Of a stretch of 64,000 nucleotides of DNA, positions 38,154 through 49,802 are shown piece after piece (positions within the stretch are counted from its first letter, which is position 1; every line of letters begins with the position of its first letter). Position numbers and translations under genes: made by a program. Below the pieces are notes generated by a model. It had not been told where the DNA came from. It was given only the letters and a program-made list of their open reading frames with translations, and did not search any database. The DNA comes from Vermamoeba vermiformis (Eukaryota > Tubulinea > Echinamoebida), in NCBI GenBank assembly GCA_045837725.1, contig JBEWZL010000272.1:310001-374000 (forward strand), written 5' to 3'.

Positions 38154-39443
38154 ATGCAGCGATTTAGTTTATTTATATTTATTCTGGCTGCCGTAGTTGT
38201 TGCATCTAATGCAGAATCTCTTTGCCAGCGACTGGCTGCAGGATCTGGTTCACAAAGAGCGTTTATGCAACAGCTTCTTGGGTTGTCTTTTACGATCATT
38301 ACAAATGATAACTCCCTTGCACCGTTTTTCGACGGCACTGCGCTCGATCGAAGTGGTAAAAACGTGACCAATTATATTGGCAATAGTACCCTGTATCAAC
38401 AACTTATTGACTCACACGTTAAATACTTCGGAAAGTAAGTTGATGGTCCGATTGATTTTTAATTAAATATTTTCGAATCTGCGATCTAACGCAGCTCCCT
38501 TAGGCTTTTTAACTGCACTGATTCGAGCATCCCTAAATATGATGGTCCTAGTATGGAAGCAGCCCACGCTAACCTGAAAATCAGTTCTATCTTATTCGAG
38601 CACTATCAGGTTCTATCAATGGATGTCTTGCCGATCGCTGCGCTTGGCAAAGTAACCACCGCAATAGAAATCGAAGTATCTGAATTATACGAGAAACACC
38701 GAGGAATTGTTGCTGATGATCAAATCTGCAACGAAGACGACTGTAAGCTTGCTACTTTGACTCTGGACGATTGGGAGAACCTCTACCCTATGTTCTTGAA
38801 TATGGAGCAACAACAAAATGTGACAATCGTGAACCAATACATGCAGGCTATCAATTTTACTTTGTTGAACATTACCGCTGATGGATCGTGCTCCCCAATG
38901 GGTCCTATTATTACTGTTGCTGCTGGCTCAAGCGTCACCACTAGCTCACTTGGAGAGCTGTCAGCTGGTGACTATTACTTTGGCAAGTGGCCTGCAAACT
39001 GCATGCTGCACAGTGCCTCCGTTAGTCCTATGATTACGAAGATCCATGTTCGTTCCTCTGCGGCAGCTCCAGTCGAGGCACCCGTCGAACCGCCCGTGGA
39101 ACCACCTGTGAATCCTCCAGTTAAAGCACCCGTGCAACCTCCTGTCAAATCACCTCAACAGCCACCAACAAGCCCTCCAGTTAAATCGCCTCCCCATGCA
39201 CCGGCAGCACCCATTAGTCCTCCAGTCGAGACACCAATGTCTTTTGGTCCATCTTCGGCTCCAGTCAGCGATCCCGCCTCACAACCTATTGCTGCTCCTG
39301 AGAGCCACGATAACAACGAACACGATTTGACGCCCGTCGTCATTGTCCTCAGCATTGCCGTTGCTGTTTTGTTAGGCGTGGTGATCTTCTTAGTATACAA
39401 ATTGAAGAAGAAAGAGCCTCATTACGAGATCATCAACGACTAA
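38154..39443 (+). CDS. Membrane-tethered extracellular truncated-globin-like protein
   Basis: Two exons (38154-38434, 38504-39443) give 406 residues. A signal peptide (MQRFSLFIFILAAVVVASNA) precedes about 130 residues resembling a group 1 truncated haemoglobin: AFMQQLLGLSFTIITNDNSL then APFFDG (B helix to Phe-CD1), LIDSHVKYFG, then YDGPSMEAAHANLKIS, whose AAHANL has the His at the heme-binding F8 position. B10, usually Tyr, aligns with Phe. Next come a Cys-containing ectodomain with N-glycosylation sequons, a Pro-rich stalk of PVEPPVNPPVKAPVQPP-type repeats, one transmembrane helix (VVIVLSIAVAVLLGVVIFLV) and a KLKKKEPHYEIIND tail. Type I surface protein. An upstream in-frame ATG at 38100 would bury the signal peptide. 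Globin assignment is by motif order, not database search. Confidence 0.68.
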
Positions 39444-39612
39444 CCAGTTTTGTTTTAATTTTTGCGAATTATATAAATACGCACAATGTATGATTTTAAA
39501 TGTATCTTTATAGTGATAATAATGTGGCACATTAAATAAGAACAAAAGTATTTACATCGCGAGTTCGCTTTGGATCCGATCGGTTATTATTTGCTGAATT
39601 CTATTCTCTTTT

Positions 39613-40886
39613 CTAACAGCAACCTCCTTTCTCAGCCTTAGCAGCACCTTCGCCTTGAACGTCAGGTTGAATGACATTAGAGCGAGGAGCGCTGGCAGTC
39701 TTAGGCAACTTCTTAGCTACACGTGCACGACGTTAGTTAAACGCCTAATAAGTAAATTATCGTAGTCTGTGCACTTACCAATAGCAACGAACAACTCATT
39801 TACATTGGCACTGGTCTTGGCAGAAGTTTCATAAAATAACAGGCCGTTCTCGTCAGCGTAAGCTTGAGCCTCAGCAACGTCAACTTGTCGCTTGTTAGCC
39901 AAATCTAGCTTGTTGCCAGATAAGGCAATAACGATGTTAGGGCTGCCTTGACGTTGCAATTCCTTAACCCAAGTCTTGGCACGTTCGAAACTGTCTTTGG
40001 AGGTCAGATCGTACACAACGATTGCTGCTTGAGCACCGCGGTAGTACATAGGAGCCAAGCTGTGGTATCTGTAGAATAAAGTACATTAGTATTACAATCG
40101 CATGATTCGTTTGAAAGCGATCAGCGAATTCTTGTATTTCAATTTTCGATCGATTATTTACAGTCAACTCTGAAATTTAATTCGCTCAGAGAAATTAATA
40201 TTTTAGGTTCAACGCGTTTAAATAGAATATACGTTCATTTGGAAATTGTCTTAATAATGCAGTAATTGAATTTGAATTTGCGTTTTTGCGATCCCAAATT
40301 TACTTGAAAGAAATTTTCTAATATTCAAATGATAGCGTATAACGGTCGGCGGTGGTCAATAATTAATGATCTAAATACCTCTCTTGGCCAGCAGTATCCC
40401 AAATCTGTTAAAGAAAATGATCAGCCCGCTGTTTCATTATTCCATCTTATTTAAACTACTTACTTCGAATTTAACGGTTGTGTCGTTAAGGCATACTGTT
40501 TGAGTTAAGAATGCAGCTAAATAAATAATTTAGTATTCGTTTATTTCGGAGCAGATTGGTGGTCTGTCTTAAAAATTACGACCAGCAAATTAAATTAGCC
40601 TTATAATTATTTTGTACGTAAAGTTTAACGATAATATTATGAGTCATAATTATTAGTTGCTGGCACATACAAACGGAAAAATAACAAAAAAAATTGCAAT
40701 AAGACTGTTTCTATGCGTAATAGCGATTGTAGCATCCAAAAATATTTTCATTATTTAATTACCTCCAATAGTGCTTTCTTGATATTCCAAAAACTGGCCC
40801 TTTACGAATCGAAGGACCAAACTGGATTTACCAACAGAAGATTCTCCCAAGAGAACTAATTTGAATTGGAATATTTTGCTATTCAT
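39613..40886 (-). CDS. RAB5: Rab5-type small GTPase
   Basis: Early-endosome GTPase, about 200 residues. Exons run from ATG 40884-40886 ([20 protein letters not shown]) through [50 protein letters not shown] and [18 protein letters not shown] to a C-terminus ending [15 protein letters not shown] (G1), the TIGAAF switch I typical of Rab5, WDTAGQE (G3), NKxD (G4) and ETSAK (G5) are all intact. Two C-terminal cysteines mark double geranylgeranylation. The intron inside GQER|Y is long (about 300 bp). It is arranged head to head with a Rab5-like paralogue 348 bp away. Confidence 0.9.
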
Positions 40887-41234
40887 ATTTGTTGATTGTA
40901 TGCGTCAGAAGTTAAAAAATTAGTTGGCAAAGCAGAAGTGGGAGCATTAAAACATTTTGCGCAGGATTTCAGCGCAAAACCGAACAATTTTGTTCGCGAA
41001 GTGCCGCAAATTCGCAATTTTAAAGTAATAGCAAACAAATACAGAGTTAGAGGGATTAGTGAGTAAGTAATTATCGATACCGCGCGTTGTTTTCACGATG
41101 GTGATCCTCATACATACATCTGACCGTTACCAATTAATTTTAATATAATATTTTATTATCGATGTATTACAGTAATTATACTAATTATTATTACTGTAGA
41201 GAAGCGTATTTATTGCTTCAAGACCACGAGAAAA

Positions 41235-42290
41235 ATGTCCAGAGAGATCCCTAGTGGTATTTACCAAATTAAAACAGTATTTTTGGGGGCTGCTGGCGTG
41301 GGAAAATCATCCATTGCTCTGCGCTTCGTGCGGGAGGATTTTTTCCCCGCGGTGGAAGGCACCATTGGTGCTGCCTTCATGACAAAGAGCGTGCCATACA
41401 ATCCAAACACAACGCTGAAATTTGAGGTAAATAGAACGAATATTATCAAAAAATAATTGTTATGTGTAGCGTTTTAATTCAATTAATTAATTAATTTTTA
41501 TTTTGATTAGATCTGGGACACAGCGGGCCAAGAAAATAAGTATCAATTCCAATTAATTAGCTGCCGTATCATTTAATATATTTGAACGACCGTTACTAAT
41601 TTTTCTTTTCTATTTACGGTATAACAGCTTGGCACCAATGTACTACCGCGGAGCTCACGTTGGCATCGTCGTATATGACATTACATCGAAGGTAAATTAA
41701 TAATATGTATCATGATATTAATATTTACAATATAATACGTATTTTGAACGAAACTCCGCACGTACATTTTATTTTTCAATTGAGATTTTATTTGTGCCAC
41801 TAGCCATTCGTTACGTTTGACTTACATTTGCTATTTATAGCCTACATTTGAAAGAGCGAAGAAGTGGCTCGAAGAGGTGATGGAGGAAGAAGGACGTAAT
41901 GGCATGGTGATTGTACTCGTTGGTAACAAAGTAGATTTGGCAGCACAACGAGAAATTCCGACGGAAGACGGCAAGAAATTTGCAGATTCAAAGGGCGTGT
42001 ATTTTAACGAAGTTAGTGCTAAGGCTAATATTCAAGTCACGGAGTTATTTGCTGAAATTGGTACGTTCAAAAATTTCCGATCGTTTGACACATCTACCAA
42101 CCACACATTTGATATTCGTTTGCTAATTAGCTAATTCGAGGAAATAGCTCTAATTATATACTATTTTACAGCAAAGCGAATACCATTTGATAAAATGGCT
42201 GGCGCGCCAATTCCTAATTTGGTAAAGCCACGTGAGCCAGAAAGAAATGACCACGCTAGTAGCCGCAAGTGCAACTGTGTAATTATGTAA
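41235..42290 (+). CDS. Rab5-like small GTPase with CAAX end
   Basis: Paralogue of the divergent Rab5 gene. Exons 41235-41426, 41511-41535, 41618-41691, 41841-42060 and 42172-42290 give 209 residues. GAAGVGKSS (G1), EGTIGAAFM (switch I), WDTAGQE (G3), [23 protein letters not shown] (G4) and [15 protein letters not shown] (G5) are intact, so it should be an active GTPase of endocytic membranes. It ends CNCVIM, a CAAX box, instead of the CC of its neighbour, as in yeast Ypt51-like and plant ARA6-like variation of lipid anchors. The second intron restores the invariant GQERYNSLAP only if spliced with an AT-AC pair; a GT-AG alternative (41540-41627) gives GQENNLAP. Confidence 0.85.
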
Positions 42291-42562
42291 CTATACCATA
42301 CCTGCGACATTATATATCTTATTTTACGAATACTATCAATTTGTTATTCGTGGCGAAAAATTGAACCGTGCTCTTTGATTGGATCTGCACGCGTTTTGGA
42401 AAATTACTTATGATAATTGGTTTTTGATTCAATCAATAACGTAATTTCGATGTAAATATGTACAAAGCTAGATGGACAATAAAATAACGAATTGCAATGA
42501 CGATTTCAATCGAAATTTGATCGTTTGATGGAATATTAACATTTTATAGACACTTTATACAA

Positions 42563-43360
42563 TTAAGGAAATAGCGAGGCCATAGCACTCGGATCAGACA
42601 TTCTTCCCAGCGCAAAAAATAACCCGCTCCATGCGATCCAAGCCGCGACTTTTGCCGTAGCTTTTAACGCACCAGTAGACTTTCTAGGTTTTGGAATAGG
42701 CTCAGTTGCCGCCGGCTCGCCTTCTTCTTCCACATGGCTCTCATTATTGGGCTCGTCTAAGCCTTCGTTAGTAGTTGCTTGCTCACGAGTTGGTTCGGTT
42801 GCCTCGATCTGCTCTTGCGGCTTTTGGTCGTTCTGAATGATGACTGGCGAGCAGAGTGCGTCGCTGGGCGATGATATTGTGATTATAGCAGTAGGAGTAG
42901 TCACTGTTGTCGTTAGCATTTGCTTGGCGACTTCTTTTGGTAGTTCTGGGACTAGATTTGGCTTGGGTTTTTCTTCTGGTAAGTCACCCGTTAAACGACG
43001 CTTTTTCTTAGGCGGCTCATCTTCGCTACTTTTTACAGATGATTGCGAGCTACTATTCGACTCCGAAGACACCGACTCAGACGAAAAATCAACTTCGATC
43101 GAGTGATCCCTGTCAGAGAAGTGTTAATTCTGCGCTGATTCTACTTCTTATTAAGATACTACTTACATCAAATCGCCAATGTCAACGTTTATGGGCTCTT
43201 CATTAGTGCTTCCAAGCTTTCTCTTACGGCTACCTGGGCTGGTTGAAGATTCGGATCGCTCATCGGACTTGTGGTTTGGGCTAGACTGACGCGAGCGAAG
43301 GCAATTATTGACCTCCCATTCGACATCGAATTTTTCTAGACGATCAAGGAAGGTTGCCAT
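42563..43360 (-). CDS. Orphan acidic/basic nuclear-type protein with C-terminal hydrophobic segment
   Basis: Two exons (43167-43360 and 42563-43109) starting MATFLDRLEKFDVEWEVNN. The body is disordered: Ser-rich acidic tracts (SSESNSSSQSSVKSSEDE) next to basic clusters RKRKLG and PPKKKRRL that look like nuclear localisation signals. The last 30 residues include one hydrophobic stretch (KVAAWIAWSGLFFALGR) that could be a tail anchor, which would suit the nuclear envelope or ER. INVDIGDLM recalls a SUMO-interaction-like stretch but is not decisive. No known domain. Function unknown. Confidence 0.6.
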
Positions 43361-43582
43361 GGTAGGTGTGATTGTTAAATGCGCGAAAATGAAAATTATT
43401 CTTCCAAACCAAAATTTTATTTGTTCCAGGCGTTCCTAACTTGAGAATAGCCACGTGACTTGGAAATTGGCGAATATTTCGCCTTTTTAAACTGATGTTC
43501 GTTCAATTCTTTCTGTCAGAATAGAAAAAGTGATCAAATCCTGATCTTTGAGCCCGTTGGCTTGTCTGAAAACTATTTACAT

Positions 43583-44484
43583 TTATTCTTTGTACAATGG
43601 TACTGATTTTCGCAAATATCGGTACTTATTCAAGTCGCGAGCAGTTCTGATTTCAAAAGTCCTGTTGAATTTGAAGTCGCCAATTGAAACTCGCAGAGGG
43701 TAAGTCCTATTGCACTTAGATAGGACGGCTTCGACTTCTTCTTTAATTTCTTCATTTTTTACTTTCCTCCTCTTGACTTTAGGCGCAGGTGTTTCTTCAA
43801 CAGAATCGTCATCGTTGGTGTTTCGATGTTTTCTTTTTCTCAGCGCGTCCGTCCTAACTTCCGCGCCAATTTTTTCAATTGAAATTGCGTGCACGTTCAT
43901 TGAAGAATTTAAAATAATATCTCCTAAGTGCTCCGGATCTTTCTTTTTGACGTAAAACGATTCTGACGGATCTGTTTTATAATAAAAGTTATTAATTATG
44001 CTTTACAGGCTAAATTAATTACATACCTGATGGAAATGTAACTTGCTTGGTTTCCCAATAGCTTTGAGGGGAGTAGACAAGAGAAAGAATGAGATCTCGT
44101 TCACGGGGCAAATAAAATTCTTCACTCTTCTCTGGTTTATAATAGGCAGTCACGTATACTTGCATATTTGGGGCAGTGCTAGCGTAGGAAATTAATTAGA
44201 TATTTTTTGGATTTAATTCTTAAATTTTAAATCAATTACCTGACTTGTGGTTCTTCAAGCGGACGCGGCACGGGTTCAATTGCATGCAACGATTCTTCGT
44301 TATAATTTGATAAATATTCGCTGGATGTAGGCGCATCCAAGTGCTGGTCCTCTGTATACGCCTGGTAAATGTTCATGCCCGCCACGACCCGATCTACCTC
44401 GAAAACGTTAGGCTCGGTATCCTTGAGATACGCCGAAAATAAAGCAGAATCATCGAAAAAGCTTTCGTTCTCCTCTGTGTTCAT
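43583..44484 (-). CDS. Orphan protein with basic nuclear-type motif
   Basis: Three exons from ATG 44482-44484 (MNTEENESFFDDSALFSAYL) to TAA at 43583, about 240 residues. The N-terminal half is acidic, the middle has MQVYVTAYYKPEKSEEFYLP and ILSLVYSPQSYW, and the C-terminal half carries a lysine/arginine cluster (APKVKRRKVKNEE) that could target it to the nucleus. No known domain is recognised. Its start codon lies only 69 bp from that of the divergent large GTPase gene, so the two probably share a promoter. Confidence 0.6.
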
Positions 44485-44553
44485 CGTTCTGGACCGCGGA
44501 ACAAAGATACTAGAAATTCTCGTTTCGGATCCTTTTTTTATTTGTCTTTCAAA

Positions 44554-47500
44554 ATGTTAAAACGAGCAGCACAATCGCCCATCGATAGTCAACGTAAAAC
44601 TAAAAAACATAAGAAGGAAATAGAAGTAATTCCTGATGATAAAGTCGAGTTTTTAGAGGTAATAATCGAATTCAATCAGTTTTCACTATTTCCAGTAATT
44701 TATTTAATTCTTTTCGAAGGACACTTCGATCAGCTATATTGCGGGCATTAAAAATAATGGGGGTAAGTGAATTAACGAATTTTTGTTGCGCATCTGCGAT
44801 CGAATCTAAAATTCTGTCAGCAATTCCGCTTCGGGATACGACGCTAATACAAAAAGCATTCGAGCAAGTCGAAAAGGTGTATGCAGAGATGCATAAACAG
44901 TCAAGTAAGTTCATGAAAGCTGCGCCTTAGGCGCATAAGGAAACGGATTTGATCTAACGCTTGCACGCAGAGAATACAGATCTGACGAACTTATTTGACC
45001 AACTAAAGAAAATTAATGAACGTATAACGAATACTGAAGTCAAAATGGCCTTGATTGGCTTGCCTGGCGCCGGAAAAACTCACGCAGCGAACCAGATCTT
45101 GTTCTCTGAGAGCTATTTGCGAAAAGTTGACGCCTCTTATGAATGGGGCAAAGTGCCATTATTATCAGCCACGTCTACTATTCATATGACACGAAAGGTA
45201 ACAGAATTAAATTTAACTTTTTTTGATTAATCAATTTCTCCATCCAGATCTATTACATGAAAAAAGGCCCAGAATGGAGCATAAAAGTCCGATGGGACAA
45301 AAAAAATATGACGGGGGCTCCTGCAGAGGTCAACTTGATGCAGAAATATACTTCTAAAGGGTTACATCCGTTCGATGTTATGACGTAAGTCTAAAAATCA
45401 AATTAATCGCAATTTATTAATAACCAATATTATTTATTAGATCTATAATAAGAAAAATGGATCCGACTTTGGATCAGACAAATTTTATCTACGAGAAGGC
45501 TGCCAAAGAACATTGGACCGAAGAAATGAGAAGAGAGGCGCTGAGGGACGTGAGACAACAAGGAGCTATTTTTAGCCTTGAAGAGTGGAATAATATTACA
45601 GGCATCGATATTGAAAGCCCTGATTTTGAATTGGCACCTGGATTCGTTTTGATGGATGTAAGTTTGTTGACGCGTGTCAAAAGTGTCATTCGTTTAATTT
45701 CATATTTTTAGACACCGGGCTGGAACTTTGAAGACAAAACCGTGTCACGTGACATGGTTCATGGCGTCGTTAGTGCTACTAAGGAGGCAATCGAGGAAGC
45801 GGATGCGTTGATCTATGTCACCACAAGATTGCCAGATATCAAGCAGATTAAGGTATACTATTGTAATATAGACCTTAATAGGGACTTAGTATCATATTCA
45901 ATAGGCACTATTCGATACGGATATTGGCGCCATTAACACTTTCCGCGAGGTTCCAGTCTTGGTCTGTCTATGGAAATCTTACGTCGGCATCACAGAGTAC
46001 GTAAATTAATATTATGGTCGTAGTATACTAACGATTGAATATAGAACCGATGCCAAGACAATAGTCGATCACTTAAGGCGATTGAAAAGTGATTGGAACA
46101 GTGTTTTGCCTCGTGCTTCAGCCGCGTCAAAAGTCAACACACAATTCGACTATTTCTACGAAAGAAAACGGATTTTTGAGCAGTTAGAGCAACGCACATT
46201 GTTGTTCGCGATGCCTGGTACAATGCTCGGCCTTCAAAGTTTCTATCAAAACGTCAAAAGTCGCGTGCTGATGAACGACGTCGTGTCATTTACACGCACT
46301 GTGACGACGTTCTATTACGGAGGCAAGCAGTGGGCCCGCAAGATGTTAAGTAAGAGCAAGAGTCGCATTCCAGCTGGCCTTAGTTCAAGCGAAGAAACGG
46401 AACACGCGTTGACCACGGCCTATCAAGAACCCATTGAAGACGCGAAACAAGCCTTCGTTCAAACCCTCGAAGATTACTTCCAGTTCCTGATTCAAGAAAA
46501 AGACGAGGAAGTTGATATCTACCTCGACAATCTTTGCAAAGATATTGGCACGTGTTTCGCCCAGTTCTTCAAGGACATTCAGACTCAGTCCCTGAAGATG
46601 GTTGACAACTTGATCAAGCGCGTTGCTACAGAGCTCAGCGAGGCCAATCAGCGCGAGGAGACTGAAGTCTTTATCACGAGTATTATGGACGGCATGGAGA
46701 CCCAGACTCGCGTGTTTCACACGATGAGATTGCGCAGCGATAGAATTTTTGACACGGCCAAGAAAGATATCATTCAAGTGTACCATTCAATGAGCCATGA
46801 AGTCAAGTAAGTCACTAAATATAACGTAATTGACTCATTAATTATAATGCTTTTTTTGGCTTAGGGGCCTGCAAGATTTCGACGAAGATGAAATTGCGCC
46901 TTACAAGAAAAAATTTGTTAATGAATCGTTCCAAAGGCTTGTTCAGCTCATGGAGCGATGCTACAAGCAAATGATTAACCGCACACACGGAATTATTGAA
47001 AAGTGCGGCAGTGTCTTGAAGGAGTTTGCCGAGCTTCGAATAGACAACACAGCGCAATTCGAGAAAAATTTGAACGGTCTTCGTGAAGCAGTTGACGCCT
47101 ATAAAGCAACACTTAAGAGCCAAACACCAACGGAGTTCAAGGAATTTAGCATTCATGATCCGATTCCACGTGTCATCAAAGGTGCGGATTTTTGGACGGT
47201 GAATGGCGACAGGAAAGACAAGCCCGCTGAGAAGTAAGTCAAACTCGTCGGTCTTATTATTATATAGCTTATTAATGATTAAATAGGCCTCCTACAATTA
47301 AAGAACTCGAGGCTAAATCTGACCTCGCGGACAACGTGATCCAAGTCTCGATGCCTGAGAACCCTGCATTCTCGTTCAATCTGAGCATGAAAGAAGAATT
47401 CAAAAAGAAGATTGAAGAGTTTAAAACGATCTCAGATGCCAAGCTGTCAATTAAGGACAAAAAAGAGGAAGATGTCGCTGATAAGCAGAGCTTAATGACT

Positions 47501-49065
47501 GACATTAGTAGCACCCCGCCAGGGGCCAAACGAAAAATTATTCCCGAACCAATAGTTTTATTAGGCGACGTAAGTATAGTACTATAGCTAATGATCGTAC
47601 TAACGTTTTCATAAAAATCTGCAGTTCAGTGAAAAAGCACCGATTGGCTTGAAAAATGTTGTCGGTGCCAAAGTGCTGGTTGTAGTCATCGTGCTAGAAA
47701 AACACTTGAAAAAAGTTCAAAAAGCACTTAAAGAAGAGGACGTGCCGCAAGAGATCAAAAATGACGTGTTGATTGTTGCTGTCCAACATCCAAAGGACCT
47801 GTCAAAAGTGACAGTTTATCCGACCTTGCTCGACGTGTCAAAAATGTTGATGGAACATTGGGGATTTTCATTGTAAGTAATCAGAGGAATTCATCTCAGA
47901 CTTGCCTAATAGAAATTAATAATCTATTTTTAGTTACTGGCGATTTTCACTGAACGTGTTTAACACGTGTCGCGAGTATTATTTGCCCGTTGACACGACG
48001 CGTAATTCTCCGCTGGTCCGTTGTTTGAAATTTCACTCAGATGTATTGTCGAGCTACTGCAGCGTTTGTATCGAGGTACGTCAAAAAACGAATTCATTTT
48101 TTTTGCAAGATCCGATCTAATTTTTATTTCCTTATTTAGAAAGTCCACGCATTATGCGACGTGCCTGCAAACAATGAAATTATCAGCGAATTGTACGTAG
48201 CTGGCACGCCCCGAAGTTTGGCTGGAAAACCTTTCACGCCAGAGGTAAGATCCACTCGTTTATTACCATAAAGGCAAGTCCGTTTTACTGACTGCCATTA
48301 CAAGATGAAAAAAGCGTTACGAGCGAAAAACTTCCAATTATTGGACAAACTGAAGAAAAAAGAATGCTCTTTCCAAGAACTGATTGCATTTGTCGAGTAA
48401 GTTATTGCCAAATATAGCAACCTTAGGCACATATACTATGATATACAAATTTATCAAATTTATTGCCCGCCGTGAAATTTTTGACTGTCAAAAAAAACAA
48501 AATTGTCGAATCCATTCGGAGCAATCGGTTTGTCTCCGGAGAAGTATACTAATATTTCCTAATTAGGAATTTGGATGATTTGGTCGACAAGCTCAGCGAG
48601 GAGCAATATCTCTTCGTAGAATCGTTGAAAGACGTGTTGAAAAAAGTCGCGACTTTTACGCTGGTCGATGAAAAGACCATGTTGAAAGAGACTCGTGCGG
48701 CATTTCCAATGTTATTCCGCAAGTGCAACTCAACATCACGTGTCACATTGAATAATACCTACGCCATGAAAGGTCTTTGGTACCGCAAGAAAAAACCGAT
48801 TAACCCGTTCGATGCCAAACCGGTAAGTAAAAATGAAACAATATTATAATATACCTAACAATAATAGTATATATATTATTACTATTAATATAATATTATG
48901 ATGGTTGATAGATAGATTATAATATTTTTTTTTGTTCAGAGCGATCCGGACAAAGATTTCTACGATGGCTTGAAGAAAAGTGAGGCTAAAATATCACGTG
49001 ATTTGAGAAAGACTGGCAGTTTATCGATCAAAGTTACTTATTTTGGTTATGTTCGTACAGGCTAA
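44554..49065 (+). CDS. Large orphan P-loop GTPase (dynamin/SLIP-GC-like fold inferred)
   Basis: Seventeen exons join in frame to 1142 residues. The N-terminus is basic (MLKRAAQSPIDSQRKTKKHK) with a likely nuclear signal. A P-loop GLPGAGKT begins at residue 107, followed by a threonine-rich switch region (LLSATSTIHMTRK). The G3 motif DTPGW starts at Asp271, preceded by GFVLM and followed by ISATK-like VSATKEAIEEADALIYVTT, as in large septin/dynamin-type GTPases. A clear N/TKxD motif is not visible; VLVCLWKSYVG occupies that place. Residues about 400-800 are helical and charged, like a dynamin stalk. The C-terminal 350 residues (YWRFSLNVFNTCREYYLPVD, CSVCIEKVHALCDVP) match nothing I know. The G1-G3 gap of 164 residues is long. 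Probably a nuclear or membrane-associated large GTPase; role unknown. Confidence 0.7.
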
Positions 49066-49679
49066 TTATAGTTGTAAATTTAGTACCCGGAGTTGACCAC
49101 AGCTTAGCATCAATGTAATTAAACGCGAAAGTTATTATTCGTCCTAAGATAGTTTGTGATATAATTTAAGGCAGTGCACACGAGATATGTTCATAAGAAA
49201 TCAAAAAGTCAGAAAATAAATCGCTTCGCCAAAAAAGGGATCCCGGGAGTACGAATGAGTTACTTTCGTTGGAACGTGTCGTTTGTGCTGAAAAGATATT
49301 ATACCGTGTTAGTGTAAATACTATATATAGGTGAATATGACCTAACTGATCTTCTCGGCGAATGTTGAATCCACATCCTGAACGTCGGCGACTACCACTT
49401 GCTTGTCTTCAACAATTATACTTAGATGACGCAGTAGAAGGACGGATGCACTGAATTGATAATCAAATCTTCTCGAAGCATTTTTGGTTTGCCGAATTAA
49501 CGCGAGCTAACGAAAATTCTTTCGTTTTAAAGTTCGAAGCAAGTGACTAACTCTGTAGACATTATAATAACTTGGATTCATAACGTTATGAAGGGATCGT
49601 ACTTTTATTCTTCTAATACAATGCTAAACTTCAGTACACAATACAAATTCTGGTACAAGACAAAAAAGTGTTACGCTGC
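49066..49679. other. Intergenic, no gene seen
   Basis: About 610 bases downstream of the large GTPase gene. It includes an AATAAA-like sequence near 49215. No open frame, repeat or RNA gene was recognised. Confidence 0.4.
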
Positions 49680-49802
49680 TCACTTTGATAATATCTTGCG
49701 GACTTGATCAGTTTCGGGACCTTCGTAAATGAAGACCCATGCCATCTCGCCGTTCATGTCAGGGGGTCGCTTTTTCGCGATTGAGGAGCAGGCTGTGTGC
49801 AT
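49680..49802 (-). CDS. Possible 40-residue small protein
   Basis: A minus-strand frame from ATG 49800-49802 to TGA 49680-49682. The product starts MHTACSSIAKKRPPDMNGEM and ends VFIYEGPETDQVRKILSK. The start context CACCAAATG is favourable and the codons are GC-richer at third positions than the surroundings, as in real genes here. It could also be the last exon of a longer gene or a chance frame. No family recognised. Confidence 0.3.
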   Translation of the reverse strand: MHTACSSIAKKRPPDMNGEMAWVFIYEGPETDQVRKILSK

